This document shows, one piece after another, positions 26,121 to 35,020 of a stretch of DNA of 64,000 nt. Within the stretch, counting starts at the first letter, position 1, and every line of letters starts with the position of its first letter. Both the position numbers and the translations under genes were made by a program. Origin of the DNA: Acaryochloris sp. CRU_2_0 (GTDB lineage Bacteria > Cyanobacteriota > Cyanobacteriia > Thermosynechococcales > Thermosynechococcaceae); contig JAAUOM010000005.1 in NCBI GenBank assembly GCA_012034865.1, positions 1 to 64,000 of the forward strand, given 5' to 3'. The notes beneath the pieces were generated by a model. That model saw only the letters and a program-made list of their open reading frames with translations. It ran no database searches and had not been told where the DNA came from.

Positions 26121-27758
26121 TTAGTTGATACAGGCTATCTCTCCAGATTTTTGACTGAACATCAAATTCTCTTTGTAGTCGATGGGGCAATCCACAATGC
26201 TAGGAACATCTTGGGCAAGGGCCGTCTTTAAGGTAGGGATGAAATCTGCACTAGAATCAATGCGATAGCCCTTGAGTCCCATACTTTCTGCCAATCGCAC
26301 AAAATCAGGGTTACCAAACTTAACAAAGGCGGTGTCTCCATAATATTGCTGTTGTTTCCACTCGATCAAACCATAGCCGCCATCATTAAAAATGATCGTT
26401 GTGAACGCTACTCCCAGTCGCAAGGCGGTCTCTAGCTCCTGCATATTGATCATGAATCCGCCATCCCCAGTGACAGCAAGCACATGGCGATCGGGGTAAA
26501 TCAGTTTGGCGGCTAAGGCTCCTGGAATAGCAATGCCCATCGCTGCAAATCCATTGGAAATGAGACAAGTATTGGGGCGATCGCAATGGTAATGACGGGC
26601 TATCCACATTTTGTGGGCCCCCACATCGGAGATGATGATGTCTTCTGACTCTAAAATGTGGCGAAGGTCATAAATTAATTTTTGAGGGCGCAAGGGAAAG
26701 TGATCATCTTGGGCATATTGTTCATAATCTGCGCGGATTTGAGGGCGTAAGGAGACCCCGTAAGGATCGGGTTTGCCGCTGCGATCGGCGCGGCGGAGAA
26801 GTTCATTCAAAGAATCCGATAGATCCCCCACCACTTCCGTCATTGGAATGTAGCTACTATCAATTTCAGCCGGCTCCGCCCCCACATGCACAATCGGAAT
26901 CGTCCCTTCTGGATTCCATTTCTTGGGCGAGAATTCAATTAAGTCATACCCCACAGCAATCACTAAATCCGTCCGATCAAACCCACAACTGATATAGTCT
27001 CGTTGTTGCAAGCCCACCGTCCACAATGCCAAGGGATGGGTGTAGCGAATCACGCCTTTGCCCATAAACGTATTGGCCACCGGAATATTCAATTCTGTAG
27101 CAAATTGGGTTAAGGCTTCACTGGCCTTGGCGCGAATGGCTCCATTCCCCACTAAAATTAAGGGATTGATTGCTTGGGAGATGGCTTCTGCCGCTTGTTC
27201 CAGGTTATAAGGAGAGGCAAAGCTGCGCTTGAGATTATCTTGCTTGAGGGGGTGGCCTGTGGCCGACATCGCCGCGATATTTTCGGGTAAATCAATATGA
27301 ACGGCCCCTGGTTTTTCCGTTTGGGCTAGCTTAAAAGCCCGCCGGACAATTTCAGGGGTATTACTGGGTCTCACAATTTGGGCGTTCCATTTGGTGACGG
27401 GATTAAACATGGCTACCAAATCTAAGTATTGATGGGATTCAATGTGCATGCGATCCGTGCCCACTTGACCTGTAATGGCCACTAAGGGCGCACCATCGAG
27501 ATTGGCATCAGCCACTCCCGTCATCAGGTTAGTGGCTCCTGGTCCCAGGGTAGAGAGGCAGACGCCTGCTCTGCCCGTGAGCCGACCATAGACATCGGCC
27601 ATAAATGCAGCCCCTTGTTCATGGCGGGTGGTAATGAATTGAATCGACGAGTGACGCAGGGCTTGTAGGACTTGGAGATTTTCTTCTCCCGGCAACCCAA
27701 AAATGTACTCAACGCCTTCATTCTCTAAACACTGGATCAATAATTCTGCTGTATTCAT
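26121..27758 (-). CDS. 2-oxoglutarate decarboxylase (ThDP enzyme)
   Basis: A 545-aa thiamine-diphosphate enzyme: the catalytic Glu region GLPGEENLQVL, the dimer segment TRHEQGAAFMADVYGR, and the ThDP/Mg site GDGGFMINMQELE ... NDGGYGLIEWKQ. Automatic annotation would say acetolactate synthase large subunit. However, the gene lies 10 nt after a succinic semialdehyde dehydrogenase gene, exactly the pair shown in Synechococcus PCC 7002 to convert 2-oxoglutarate to succinate, and the sequence strongly resembles that enzyme as I recall it. It replaces 2-oxoglutarate dehydrogenase, missing in most cyanobacteria. An acetolactate synthase role remains possible. Confidence 0.85.
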   Translation of the reverse strand: MNTAELLIQCLENEGVEYIFGLPGEENLQVLQALRHSSIQFITTRHEQGAAFMADVYGRLTGRAGVCLSTLGPGATNLMTGVADANLDGAPLVAITGQVGTDRMHIESHQYLDLVAMFNPVTKWNAQIVRPSNTPEIVRRAFKLAQTEKPGAVHIDLPENIAAMSATGHPLKQDNLKRSFASPYNLEQAAEAISQAINPLILVGNGAIRAKASEALTQFATELNIPVANTFMGKGVIRYTHPLALWTVGLQQRDYISCGFDRTDLVIAVGYDLIEFSPKKWNPEGTIPIVHVGAEPAEIDSSYIPMTEVVGDLSDSLNELLRRADRSGKPDPYGVSLRPQIRADYEQYAQDDHFPLRPQKLIYDLRHILESEDIIISDVGAHKMWIARHYHCDRPNTCLISNGFAAMGIAIPGALAAKLIYPDRHVLAVTGDGGFMINMQELETALRLGVAFTTIIFNDGGYGLIEWKQQQYYGDTAFVKFGNPDFVRLAESMGLKGYRIDSSADFIPTLKTALAQDVPSIVDCPIDYKENLMFSQKSGEIACIN

Positions 27759-27768
27759 GAAAAATGGC

Positions 27769-29142
27769 TCACTTCACCCATATGGTTTTGATGTTAACGA
27801 ATTCATGAATGCCTTGGATTCCCAATTCCCGTCCGTACCCAGATCGTTTAATGCCACCAAAGGGCAGACGGGGATCGGATTTAACCATGCCGTTAATAAA
27901 GACTGAACCCGCCTCTAGGGTGGTGATCAGTTCGTGCTGTTCTTGGGGATCGTTGGTCCAGGCACTGGCTCCTAAGCCAAAGGGACTATCATTGGCAAGC
28001 TGAATGGCTGCTGCCAAATCGGGGACTCGAAACACCAAGGCCACCGGACCAAAACATTCTTGATGATAAATGGGATTATCAGCCGTTATTTGGGTGAGGA
28101 TAGTGGGTTGGTAAAAATTCCCTGGCAAGCCCGACCAGCACTGGCCACCGATTAACACTTGTGCCCCATGCTCACGAGCGGTTTGGACTTGCTGCTCTAG
28201 GTCTTCTAGAATGGCGGGGGTAGCGAGGGGACCAATGTGAGTTTGCTCATCCATTGGATCGCCGATGATGATCTCGGCAAAGGTCGCCACGAATTTTTCC
28301 AGGAATTGGTCTGCGATCGCATCCACCACAATAAACCGTTTGGCTGCAATACAAGATTGCCCCGTATTCAGCATCCGCGCTTGGACTGCTGTGGCAACGG
28401 CGGCCTCTAAATCTGCACTTTCTAAAATCAAGAAGGGATCACTGCCCCCTAACTCCAATACCGTTTTCTTGAGTTGACTGCCAGCAATAGAGGCCAGACT
28501 GACCCCAGCAGGCTCACTCCCGGTTAACGTCGCTGCTTTGACCCGTGGATCTTTCAAGACAAATTCCACCTGCCCAGCAGAGATCAGTAAGGTTTGGAAC
28601 ACTCCTGGCGGGAACCCTGCTTCCAAGAGAATATCTGCGATCGCCAACGCACACTGGGGCACATTCGAAGCATGCTTGAGCACACCCACATTGCCTGCCA
28701 TTAAAGCAGGAGCTGCGAATCGGAACACCTGCCAGAACGGAAAATTCCAAGGCATCACCGCCAAAATAATCCCCAAAGGTTGGTAACAGACCCAAGACTG
28801 ACTGGCATCGGTTTGTATCGATTGATTCGCCAGAAAAACTGCCCCCTGCTCAGCATAGTAACGACAAACCCAAGCGCATTTTTTAACCTCTGCCATGGCC
28901 TCTTTTAAGGGTTTGCCCATTTCCAGAGTCATGAGCTTGGCATACTGGCGACAACGCGCTGGCTGTTCTAAAATATCAGCGGCTCGCATTAACCATTGGC
29001 TGCGATCAAACAAGGTTGTTTGGCAATAGGTGCGAAAGGCTTTCTCTGCGGCATCCAGTTTGGTCTGGACTGCCTCAGGAGACAGGGCTGCATAGGTTTG
29101 CAAGGTTTCTAGGGTTGTCGGATTTACTGTTGCAATACCCAT
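27769..29142 (-). CDS. succinic semialdehyde dehydrogenase
   Basis: A 457-aa aldehyde dehydrogenase with the NAD(P) segment MPWNFPFWQVFRFAAPALMAGN, catalytic Glu in LELGGSDPF and catalytic Cys in NTGQSCIAAKRF. The family group is gabD/sad-like. It is transcribed first, 10 nt before the ThDP decarboxylase gene. Together they run 2-oxoglutarate to succinic semialdehyde to succinate, closing the TCA cycle in the cyanobacterial manner. Length and motifs are normal. The start is ATG 29142. Confidence 0.88.
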   Translation of the reverse strand: MGIATVNPTTLETLQTYAALSPEAVQTKLDAAEKAFRTYCQTTLFDRSQWLMRAADILEQPARCRQYAKLMTLEMGKPLKEAMAEVKKCAWVCRYYAEQGAVFLANQSIQTDASQSWVCYQPLGIILAVMPWNFPFWQVFRFAAPALMAGNVGVLKHASNVPQCALAIADILLEAGFPPGVFQTLLISAGQVEFVLKDPRVKAATLTGSEPAGVSLASIAGSQLKKTVLELGGSDPFLILESADLEAAVATAVQARMLNTGQSCIAAKRFIVVDAIADQFLEKFVATFAEIIIGDPMDEQTHIGPLATPAILEDLEQQVQTAREHGAQVLIGGQCWSGLPGNFYQPTILTQITADNPIYHQECFGPVALVFRVPDLAAAIQLANDSPFGLGASAWTNDPQEQHELITTLEAGSVFINGMVKSDPRLPFGGIKRSGYGRELGIQGIHEFVNIKTIWVK

Positions 29143-29431
29143 GGTTCGACCTCAAAATACATATTTAATCAATGGATCAAAGCTGGTATAGTGCCAATCA
29201 TCGCAAAAAATGACGTTCTTGAGTAAGAAATCAGCTCGAAAGAAAGGATTATAAAGATCCATCGTCTTTGCCTAGAATCTGCTCCCAGGCCATCTATTCC
29301 AAATACTAGGTTGATGGGTAAAGGTTCTGGCAAAATGAAAGGCAGAGATGCCCGAAAAGCTGTGAGGCAAAGTCTGTAGACTGCTCCTTCAGCAATCCCT
29401 GAGTTGACCTTTAAAATCAGTTGAGAAGACT

Positions 29432-29923
29432 ATGGCTGAAACATCTTCTTTTGATATTGTGAGCGATTTTGAGTGGCAAGAATTAGTCAATGCGATTGAT
29501 CAAGCCCTTCGAGAAATTAAGGCTCGCTATGATCTCAAAGATACAAAAACAGAAATTAAACTAGACCCAACTGAAATTACCATCAGCACAGACAGTGAAT
29601 TTACCCTAGACTCTGTGCATGATGTTTTGCAAACGAAAGCCGTTAAACGGCAGCTTTCGCTGAAAATTTTCGACTATGGCACGATTGAGTCGGCGAGTGG
29701 CAATCGGGTCCGCCAGGTGATTAAGCTGCAAAAAGGCATTGAAGCTGACCTTGCCAAAAAAATTTCCAAGCTGATTCGCACCGAATTTAAAAAGGTACAA
29801 GCCAGTATTCAAGGCGATGTCGTGCGGGTATCCTCCAAATCCAAAGATGATTTGCAGCAGGTGATGCAATACCTCAAGCAAGAAGATTGGCCCGTTGCTC
29901 TCCAGTTTACAAATTACCGCTAA
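29432..29923 (+). CDS. YajQ/UPF0234 nucleotide-binding protein
   Basis: A 163-aa protein with the family start [20 protein letters not shown] and repeat-like alpha/beta halves ([40 protein letters not shown]). YajQ proteins bind nucleotides and RNA, and one from Xanthomonas binds c-di-GMP and acts on a transcription factor. Here it is alone, 49 nt before the DUF2854 gene on the same strand. A cyanobacterial target is not known. Confidence 0.93.
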   Translation: MAETSSFDIVSDFEWQELVNAIDQALREIKARYDLKDTKTEIKLDPTEITISTDSEFTLDSVHDVLQTKAVKRQLSLKIFDYGTIESASGNRVRQVIKLQKGIEADLAKKISKLIRTEFKKVQASIQGDVVRVSSKSKDDLQQVMQYLKQEDWPVALQFTNYR

Positions 29924-29972
29924 TCTTAAGAGTGGGTGATTTCAATTTTGACCCTATCGATATGGAGGTATT

Positions 29973-30467
29973 ATGCTGCGCAGGACTTCAGTTGCAACCA
30001 TTGGCTTAGCTATTGGGAGTATCCTTTCAGTGTTGGGCATGGCGGGCTACATCAGAAGCGAAACCACTTTGAATGTCGTCACTTTTTTTATTGGTGTTCC
30101 TGTGTTGGTCGGTGCTTTGGCCTTAAAAGCTGCGGAACTTGAGCCGGTTCCTCTCAAATCAGAACCCTCCGCCGAGATTCTGGCCTTACGAGAATCTCAA
30201 GCAACCCCTACCCAAAATCAAGTCCGTGAGGATGTCACCCGTTATCGCTATGGTCAAACGGTTCATCTGGATATTGCCCTAGAACGACTAGGGCTAAAAC
30301 CCAGTTTTGTAGACGAATGTCCTATTCTGGTGGGATTGCGGGAAACAACCACTGACGGTGCCTATACCTTGGTGTTGGAGTTTGAAACTTCCCATGTTCC
30401 CTTTGAAGACTGGAAAAGAAAGAAGATCGATTTGCAGCCTTTTTTGGGCCAGGGATTGCTGCCCTAG
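29973..30467 (+). CDS. DUF2854 membrane-anchored protein
   Basis: A 164-aa protein with two adjacent hydrophobic segments (about 8-27 and 37-54) and a soluble C-terminal domain (about 75-164) with the conserved RYRYGQTVHLDIALERLGLKP and FEDWKRKKIDLQPFLGQGL. DUF2854 occurs in cyanobacteria and plastids, with no assigned function. It follows yajQ closely and may share its mRNA. A small hairpin (CCCGAT-AAAG-ATCGGG, 30476-30491) lies 9 nt past the stop. Confidence 0.83.
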   Translation: MLRRTSVATIGLAIGSILSVLGMAGYIRSETTLNVVTFFIGVPVLVGALALKAAELEPVPLKSEPSAEILALRESQATPTQNQVREDVTRYRYGQTVHLDIALERLGLKPSFVDECPILVGLRETTTDGAYTLVLEFETSHVPFEDWKRKKIDLQPFLGQGLLP

Positions 30468-30777
30468 TAGAGCAGCCCGATAAAGATCGGGTGGATATTT
30501 CCTTGATTGCTAAACCCTGAGGAAACCCACCGTGCCCTATAGGAAACCCTTCCACGCTGACAAGCATGCAAGACAGCTTACCTGCTATTTCCATTAAGCC
30601 ATACCTTCATAGCATCCTAGAGGTACCACCATTCTAGAAGGTTCAATCTCTTGGTCTTATTCATGAGTGTTATTGCTCAGATTGCTGGAGGTTAAGATTG
30701 AATGATGCCCACAAATAAAATGCTTTTGCTTCGTAAGGCAGGGCGTTGGCATCCATTAAAGCAAAGGGAATCAAAGT
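30468..30777. other. intergenic region before the ComM-type gene
   Basis: Apart from the 6-bp hairpin at 30476-30491, a weak terminator candidate without a T tract, no gene, repeat or RNA is evident. The promoter of the next gene is presumed near its right end. Confidence 0.4.
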
Positions 30778-32304
30778 ATGTTGGCTCGGGTGTGGAGTGC
30801 GTCTTTAATGGGAATTGAAGCTGTCAAAGTGGGAGTTGAAGTGGATGTATCAGGTGGATTGCCTGGGATAGTGATTGTGGGTTTACCCGACGCGGCGGTT
30901 CAAGAATCTAAAGAGCGGGTAAAAGCAGCTTTACGCAACTCTGGCTTAGCGTTTCCCATGCGCCGGATTGTGATTAACCTGACGCCAGCGGATCTACGGA
31001 AGGAGGGGCCAAGTTTTGATTTGCCCATTAGTATTGGGATTCTAGCAGCTTCTGATCAGATTAATCTCCAACTGCTTGGGGATTTTCTGTTTTTAGGGGA
31101 AGTGTCACTGGATGGTGGTCTGCGACCCGTAACTGGGGTATTACCCATTGCCGCCGCTGCTAAACGTATGGGGTTTATGGGATTAGTGGTGTGCCAAACG
31201 AATGCCAGTGAAGCGGCTGTGCTAGAAGGATTATCCGTATACGGATTTGAGCATTTATCCCAAGTGAGTCAATTTTTGAATGACCCAACCTCCGTCAAAC
31301 CCATAGAGGCAGAAGGAGCTAGCCTTAACCCTGAACCGCAACGCTACCTTGACTTAAAAGATGTCAAGGGTCAAGCTCATGCCCGACGCGCTTTAGAAAT
31401 TGCAGCGGCTGGGGGACACAATTTGATTTTTGTGGGGCCACCGGGTAGTGGGAAAACCATGCTGGCTCGGCGCTTACCTGGAATCCTACCCCCATTGGAA
31501 TTTAGCGAAGCTCTAGAGGTGACCAAAATTCATTCAGTGGCAGGATTGTTAAAGGATCAAGGCCGCTTATTGCGGCAACGTCCGTTTCGATCTCCCCATC
31601 ACTCGGCCTCTGGGCCAGCCTTGGTTGGAGGTGGTAGCTTTCCCAAACCGGGAGAAATTTCCTTGGCTCATCGTGGGGTGTTGTTTCTAGACGAGTTGAC
31701 TGAGTTTAAGAGAGATGTGTTGGAGTTTTTGCGTCAGCCCCTAGAAGATGGATTTGTGAGCATCTCTAGGGCGCGGCAGTCGGTAACCTTTCCGGCTCAA
31801 TTTATGTTGGTGGCCAGTACCAATCCTTGCCCTTGTGGGTATTATGCAGATCCCATCCAAGCTTGTACTTGTTCGCCACGGCAACGAGAAGCCTATTGGG
31901 CTAAACTATCCGGCCCCCTGATGGATCGGATTGATTTGCAAGTGGCCGTCAACCGCCTGAAGCCGGAAGAAATCACCCAACAAGGACAAGGGGAAGCCTC
32001 AACTCCCATCCGATCGCGAGTGCAAGCGGCTCGTGATCTGGCCAATGCTCGATTTCAAGCGGAAGGGAATTTGCATTGCAATGCCCAAATGAATAGCCAG
32101 CAACTGCGGCGTTGGTGTCAGCTCGATGATGCAACTCGCCAGTTACTAGAAACGGCTATTACTCGCTTAGGTTTATCAGCAAGGGCGACGGATCGCATTC
32201 TCAAAGTGGCGCGGACTATTGCTGATTTGGCCAATTCTCCGAAGGTAGAGGCACCCCACGTAGCGGAAGCAATTCAATATCGGACGATTGATCGACTGCA
32301 ATAA
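30778..32304 (+). CDS. YifB/ComM-family Mg-chelatase-like AAA+ ATPase
   Basis: A 508-aa protein with an N-terminal Lon-protease-like ChlI domain (LPGIVIVGLPDAAVQESKERV), a Walker A GPPGSGKT (about 220), Walker B VLFLDEL (about 303), and the C-terminal Mg_chelatase_C part. ComM is a hexameric helicase that promotes branch migration during integration of transformed DNA in Vibrio. In a naturally competent cyanobacterium the same role is likely. A Zn-like Cys cluster (NPCPCGYY ... CTCSP), typical of the family, is present. Confidence 0.93.
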   Translation: MLARVWSASLMGIEAVKVGVEVDVSGGLPGIVIVGLPDAAVQESKERVKAALRNSGLAFPMRRIVINLTPADLRKEGPSFDLPISIGILAASDQINLQLLGDFLFLGEVSLDGGLRPVTGVLPIAAAAKRMGFMGLVVCQTNASEAAVLEGLSVYGFEHLSQVSQFLNDPTSVKPIEAEGASLNPEPQRYLDLKDVKGQAHARRALEIAAAGGHNLIFVGPPGSGKTMLARRLPGILPPLEFSEALEVTKIHSVAGLLKDQGRLLRQRPFRSPHHSASGPALVGGGSFPKPGEISLAHRGVLFLDELTEFKRDVLEFLRQPLEDGFVSISRARQSVTFPAQFMLVASTNPCPCGYYADPIQACTCSPRQREAYWAKLSGPLMDRIDLQVAVNRLKPEEITQQGQGEASTPIRSRVQAARDLANARFQAEGNLHCNAQMNSQQLRRWCQLDDATRQLLETAITRLGLSARATDRILKVARTIADLANSPKVEAPHVAEAIQYRTIDRLQ

Positions 32305-32429
32305 ACGGTTTACAGGACGGGTACGATCGCAATTGGATTCGTTCAAAAATAGAGTGCTTGGAGTGTTCTCTTGCCCTTATTTCAGTGCCATCTGGATTGA
32401 GGGGCTAGTGCAATGGATAGCGATATCCG

Positions 32430-33389
32430 TTAGCGATCGCGATCATGCCCTTCGTCAAAATCAAGAAGAGGTCCCGTTGGCACAATTTGATTGGGATTAA
32501 TCTCAGGCATACTCCTGTAATAGCCCTGCTTGATATGGTCTAGATTACAAGTCACTTTGAATTCAGGGCGCTGATAGAGATCCTTGAGATAATTCCAGAG
32601 ATGGGGATAGTCAAGAATTCGCCGTAAATTGCACTTAAAGTGGCTGTAATAGACTGAATCAAAGCGATACAGGGTTGTAAACATACAAATGTCAGCTTCA
32701 GTCAAGCGATCGCCACATAAATAACGCTGCTGGCTCAGAGTATTTTCCCATCGATCCAAGTGCTCAAAGAGTTCCGTTACTGCTTCTTCGTAGGCGGTTT
32801 GTGAAGTCGCAAAACCTGCGTCATATACTCCAGCATTAATGGGCAAATAGATGGCATCGAGAGTTTCATCAATCTTTTGCTGGAGATCGTGAGGATATAA
32901 ATCTATTTTCTGCGTTGCCAATTCTGCAAACGCCACGTCAAACATCCGCATAATCTCGCGCGATTCATTGTTGACGATGGTTTGAGTTTGCTGATCCCAC
33001 AATACTGGCACCGTAACTCGCCCGGTGTATTTGGGATTGGCCTTCAGATAGATCTCCTGTAAGGATTGAGCGTGATTTACTGAATCAGGAATGGCTCCCG
33101 GTGCTTCCGAAAACATCCAGCCCTGGTCACTCATAATCGGATCGACGATAGAGATTGAGATAACATTATTCAGTCCTTTGAGTTCTCGCATAATCAAGGT
33201 GCGATGTGCCCACGGACACCCCAAAGCAATGTAGAGGTGATAGCGCCTTGCTTCTGCTTTAAACCCACTCGATCCATCAGTGGTGATGCGATCGCGAAAG
33301 GTTGTTGGCTTCCTCTGGAATTTACCACTTTGATCTTGATCCTGCCGATGGGTTGTCCATTGACCTTCGATCATCATACCCGGTGCCAT
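32430..33389 (-). CDS. glutathionyl-hydroquinone reductase (GST Xi class)
   Basis: A 319-aa protein of the Omega/Xi-type GST group. The catalytic CPWAHR is followed by the reductase-specific thioredoxin-fold sequence, VTVPVLWDQQTQTIVNNES, and the GST C-domain FEHLDRWENTLSQQRYLCGDRLTEADI. These enzymes reduce glutathionyl-hydroquinones to free hydroquinone plus GSSG, salvaging oxidised quinones. An AGGAGGG precedes ATG 33389. A hairpin at 33443-33469 lies upstream. Natural substrate in this cell is unknown; plastoquinone-derived or aromatic adducts are plausible. Confidence 0.9.
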   Translation of the reverse strand: MAPGMMIEGQWTTHRQDQDQSGKFQRKPTTFRDRITTDGSSGFKAEARRYHLYIALGCPWAHRTLIMRELKGLNNVISISIVDPIMSDQGWMFSEAPGAIPDSVNHAQSLQEIYLKANPKYTGRVTVPVLWDQQTQTIVNNESREIMRMFDVAFAELATQKIDLYPHDLQQKIDETLDAIYLPINAGVYDAGFATSQTAYEEAVTELFEHLDRWENTLSQQRYLCGDRLTEADICMFTTLYRFDSVYYSHFKCNLRRILDYPHLWNYLKDLYQRPEFKVTCNLDHIKQGYYRSMPEINPNQIVPTGPLLDFDEGHDRDR

Positions 33390-33442
33390 AATGCCCTCCT
33401 AATCGTAGGTGTAATTATGTAGACTTCCCTCATTTTCCCTAA

Positions 33443-33469
33443 GCCTCTCATCATGAAGAGATGAGAGGC
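33443..33469. terminator. perfect 10-bp hairpin between two minus-strand genes
   Basis: GCCTCTCATC, a 7-nt loop, then GATGAGAGGC. It lies 34 nt past the pentapeptide-protein stop. Only the plus direction has a T run (ATTTTT) after it, so its use as a minus-strand terminator is plausible but not canonical. Confidence 0.5.
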
Positions 33470-33502
33470 GAAGTATTTTTCCGCATTCTAACAATCCATC
33501 CT

Positions 33503-34000
33503 TTATGGAGGACACCCCAAAGAGTCACGGGTATCAACCCCCGTCACCGGATTGACCCCACTGGCGCGCTCACATAAAGCCTTGACTTGATCCTTGTCAA
33601 TGACTGCAAAACTAAAGTCAGCATTGGTGACTTTAGCGCCTTGAAGACTAGATTGCATGAGCATGGCTTCGGTCAAGATTGCACCACTCAAATCTGCATT
33701 TGCAAAACTGCTGAGATATGCTAAACCACCAGTCATATCAGCATTTTGTAAATTAGCTCCCGTTAAATCAACCCCATTGAACACAACCGCCGTCAGATCC
33801 GCACCACTAAAATTAGCACCTGCCAGTTTATTGTTACTAAATTCTGCTTCTCGCAAATTTTGACCAGAGAAATCTTGGGACATGATGTCTGCATCATCAA
33901 TGGCACGGGTTGCGGCTGAACTCGCAGCATGGGCGGGCAAGGGCAACAATAAGACAAACGCCAGCAGGGTAGCGAAAAGAGCAGTCCGAAGTCGAAACAT
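33503..34000 (-). CDS. secreted pentapeptide-repeat protein
   Basis: This 165-aa protein has a signal peptide with an AHA cleavage-like site ([12 protein letters not shown], about 1-26), then about 90 residues of pentapeptide repeats (A[DN]Lx[43 protein letters not shown]). It ends in a short C-terminal region with two Cys ([14 protein letters not shown]) that may form a disulfide. Similar exported repeat proteins are found in the thylakoid lumen of cyanobacteria and plastids. Function is unknown. Confidence 0.85.
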   Translation of the reverse strand: MFRLRTALFATLLAFVLLLPLPAHAASSAATRAIDDADIMSQDFSGQNLREAEFSNNKLAGANFSGADLTAVVFNGVDLTGANLQNADMTGGLAYLSSFANADLSGAILTEAMLMQSSLQGAKVTNADFSFAVIDKDQVKALCERASGVNPVTGVDTRDSLGCPP

Positions 34001-34108
34001 ACTTACAAAAATAACAACATCAGTAAAGACAGGGAGTTACAATCAACCCCTTTGACAAAAGTTAGTACAAATTGCTCCCTTTGGCACGATCTCAGTATGT
34101 TTCCTTTG

Positions 34109-34666
34109 CTAACCTAACTGTTCACCCTCAAGGGACTGAGGCCAATAGTCTGGCTGCTCTAGGGTCTTGGCACACCTAACCCTCCCGACATAGGATTGAG
34201 GAAGTTCACCCTTCAACTGCCGCAGCATCCAGGCTGTTTGATGTTTGGCTGAGAGTGGATACGGGGCTGCAAATCCAAGTTCACCTGCGGGCATGAAACC
34301 AAACCGAGGATAATAGCTGGGATGCCCAAGGACAAAGACAACACTCACACCGGATAGCGCTAAGAGGGCTAGCCCTTCAGTTATCAAACTTCTGCCAATT
34401 CCCCGTCTTTGCCATTCAGGGACAACAGCCAGCGGCGCAAGAATCGAGATTTGATGCGGAGTTTCAGGCTGAAGATGAGCGGCTGTAAAAAGGATATGTC
34501 CGACAGGCGTATCATCGACCCAGGCCAGCAGAGAAGTGATGGGTTGAGTACTTGGATCACAAAGTAGTGCAGCGGTTAGATCCGCGACGGGTTCATCTGA
34601 GAAGGCAGCTCGATGTATAGCAAGAATATTGGCCAGATCACCGTCTGTAGCTGCTCGAATTCTCAA
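34109..34666 (-). CDS. GNAT-family N-acetyltransferase
   Basis: A 185-aa GNAT fold: the start RIRAATDGDLANILAIHRAAF, the acetyl-CoA motif APLAVVPEWQRRGIGRSLITEGL (R-x-x-G-x-G/A), and the following VFVLGHPSYYPRFGF typical of the YhbS group. The start is TTG 34666, supported by GGAGG 5 nt upstream; there is no nearer ATG. Acceptor unknown; small amines or protein N-termini are typical for the family. Confidence 0.85.
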   Translation of the reverse strand: MRIRAATDGDLANILAIHRAAFSDEPVADLTAALLCDPSTQPITSLLAWVDDTPVGHILFTAAHLQPETPHQISILAPLAVVPEWQRRGIGRSLITEGLALLALSGVSVVFVLGHPSYYPRFGFMPAGELGFAAPYPLSAKHQTAWMLRQLKGELPQSYVGRVRCAKTLEQPDYWPQSLEGEQLG

Positions 34667-35020
34667 GGATACCTCCCCTCAATTGCTACAAGTGAAACGG
34701 ATCTTGAACATTACCTGAAAAGTAGCTCTGTGTCATCAAAAGCTAAAATTCCTCACGAGTACAGTGCTGCATTGATACCGCAAGTCTTTAAAACTCCCTA
34801 AAAGCTTAGGGTTCAAGATTTTGGCCTTTTACCTTTGTACTTCCGCGTAGCGTTCCTAGTTATAGGATTCTGCTATACGCTACTACTCCTTTGTTATCCA
34901 TTGGTCTTAGAATAGAATTTATACAGATGAATTTATAAAGATACCCTTGACAAATTCGAGAGAGGCTAAGTCTCTGTTAAGATTTGTTTAAGCTGCCTTA
35001 TCCGTATTCTCTTATGTAGC
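34667..35020. other. intergenic region upstream of rel
   Basis: No supported gene. A -35-like TTGACA at 34947-34952 stands before rel, but no good -10 follows at the usual distance, so I do not call a promoter. Confidence 0.35.

Noticed and set aside
26121-27758. Plain acetolactate synthase large subunit
   Set aside because: The adjacent succinic semialdehyde dehydrogenase and remembered similarity to the PCC 7002 enzyme favour 2-oxoglutarate decarboxylase.
32288-32500. 70-aa plus-strand frame after the ComM-type gene
   Set aside because: It runs across the end of that gene and into the reductase gene on the opposite strand; no support.
33443-33469. Hairpin as part of a CRISPR or REP array
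   Set aside because: Only one copy of the hairpin was seen; no spacer-repeat pattern.
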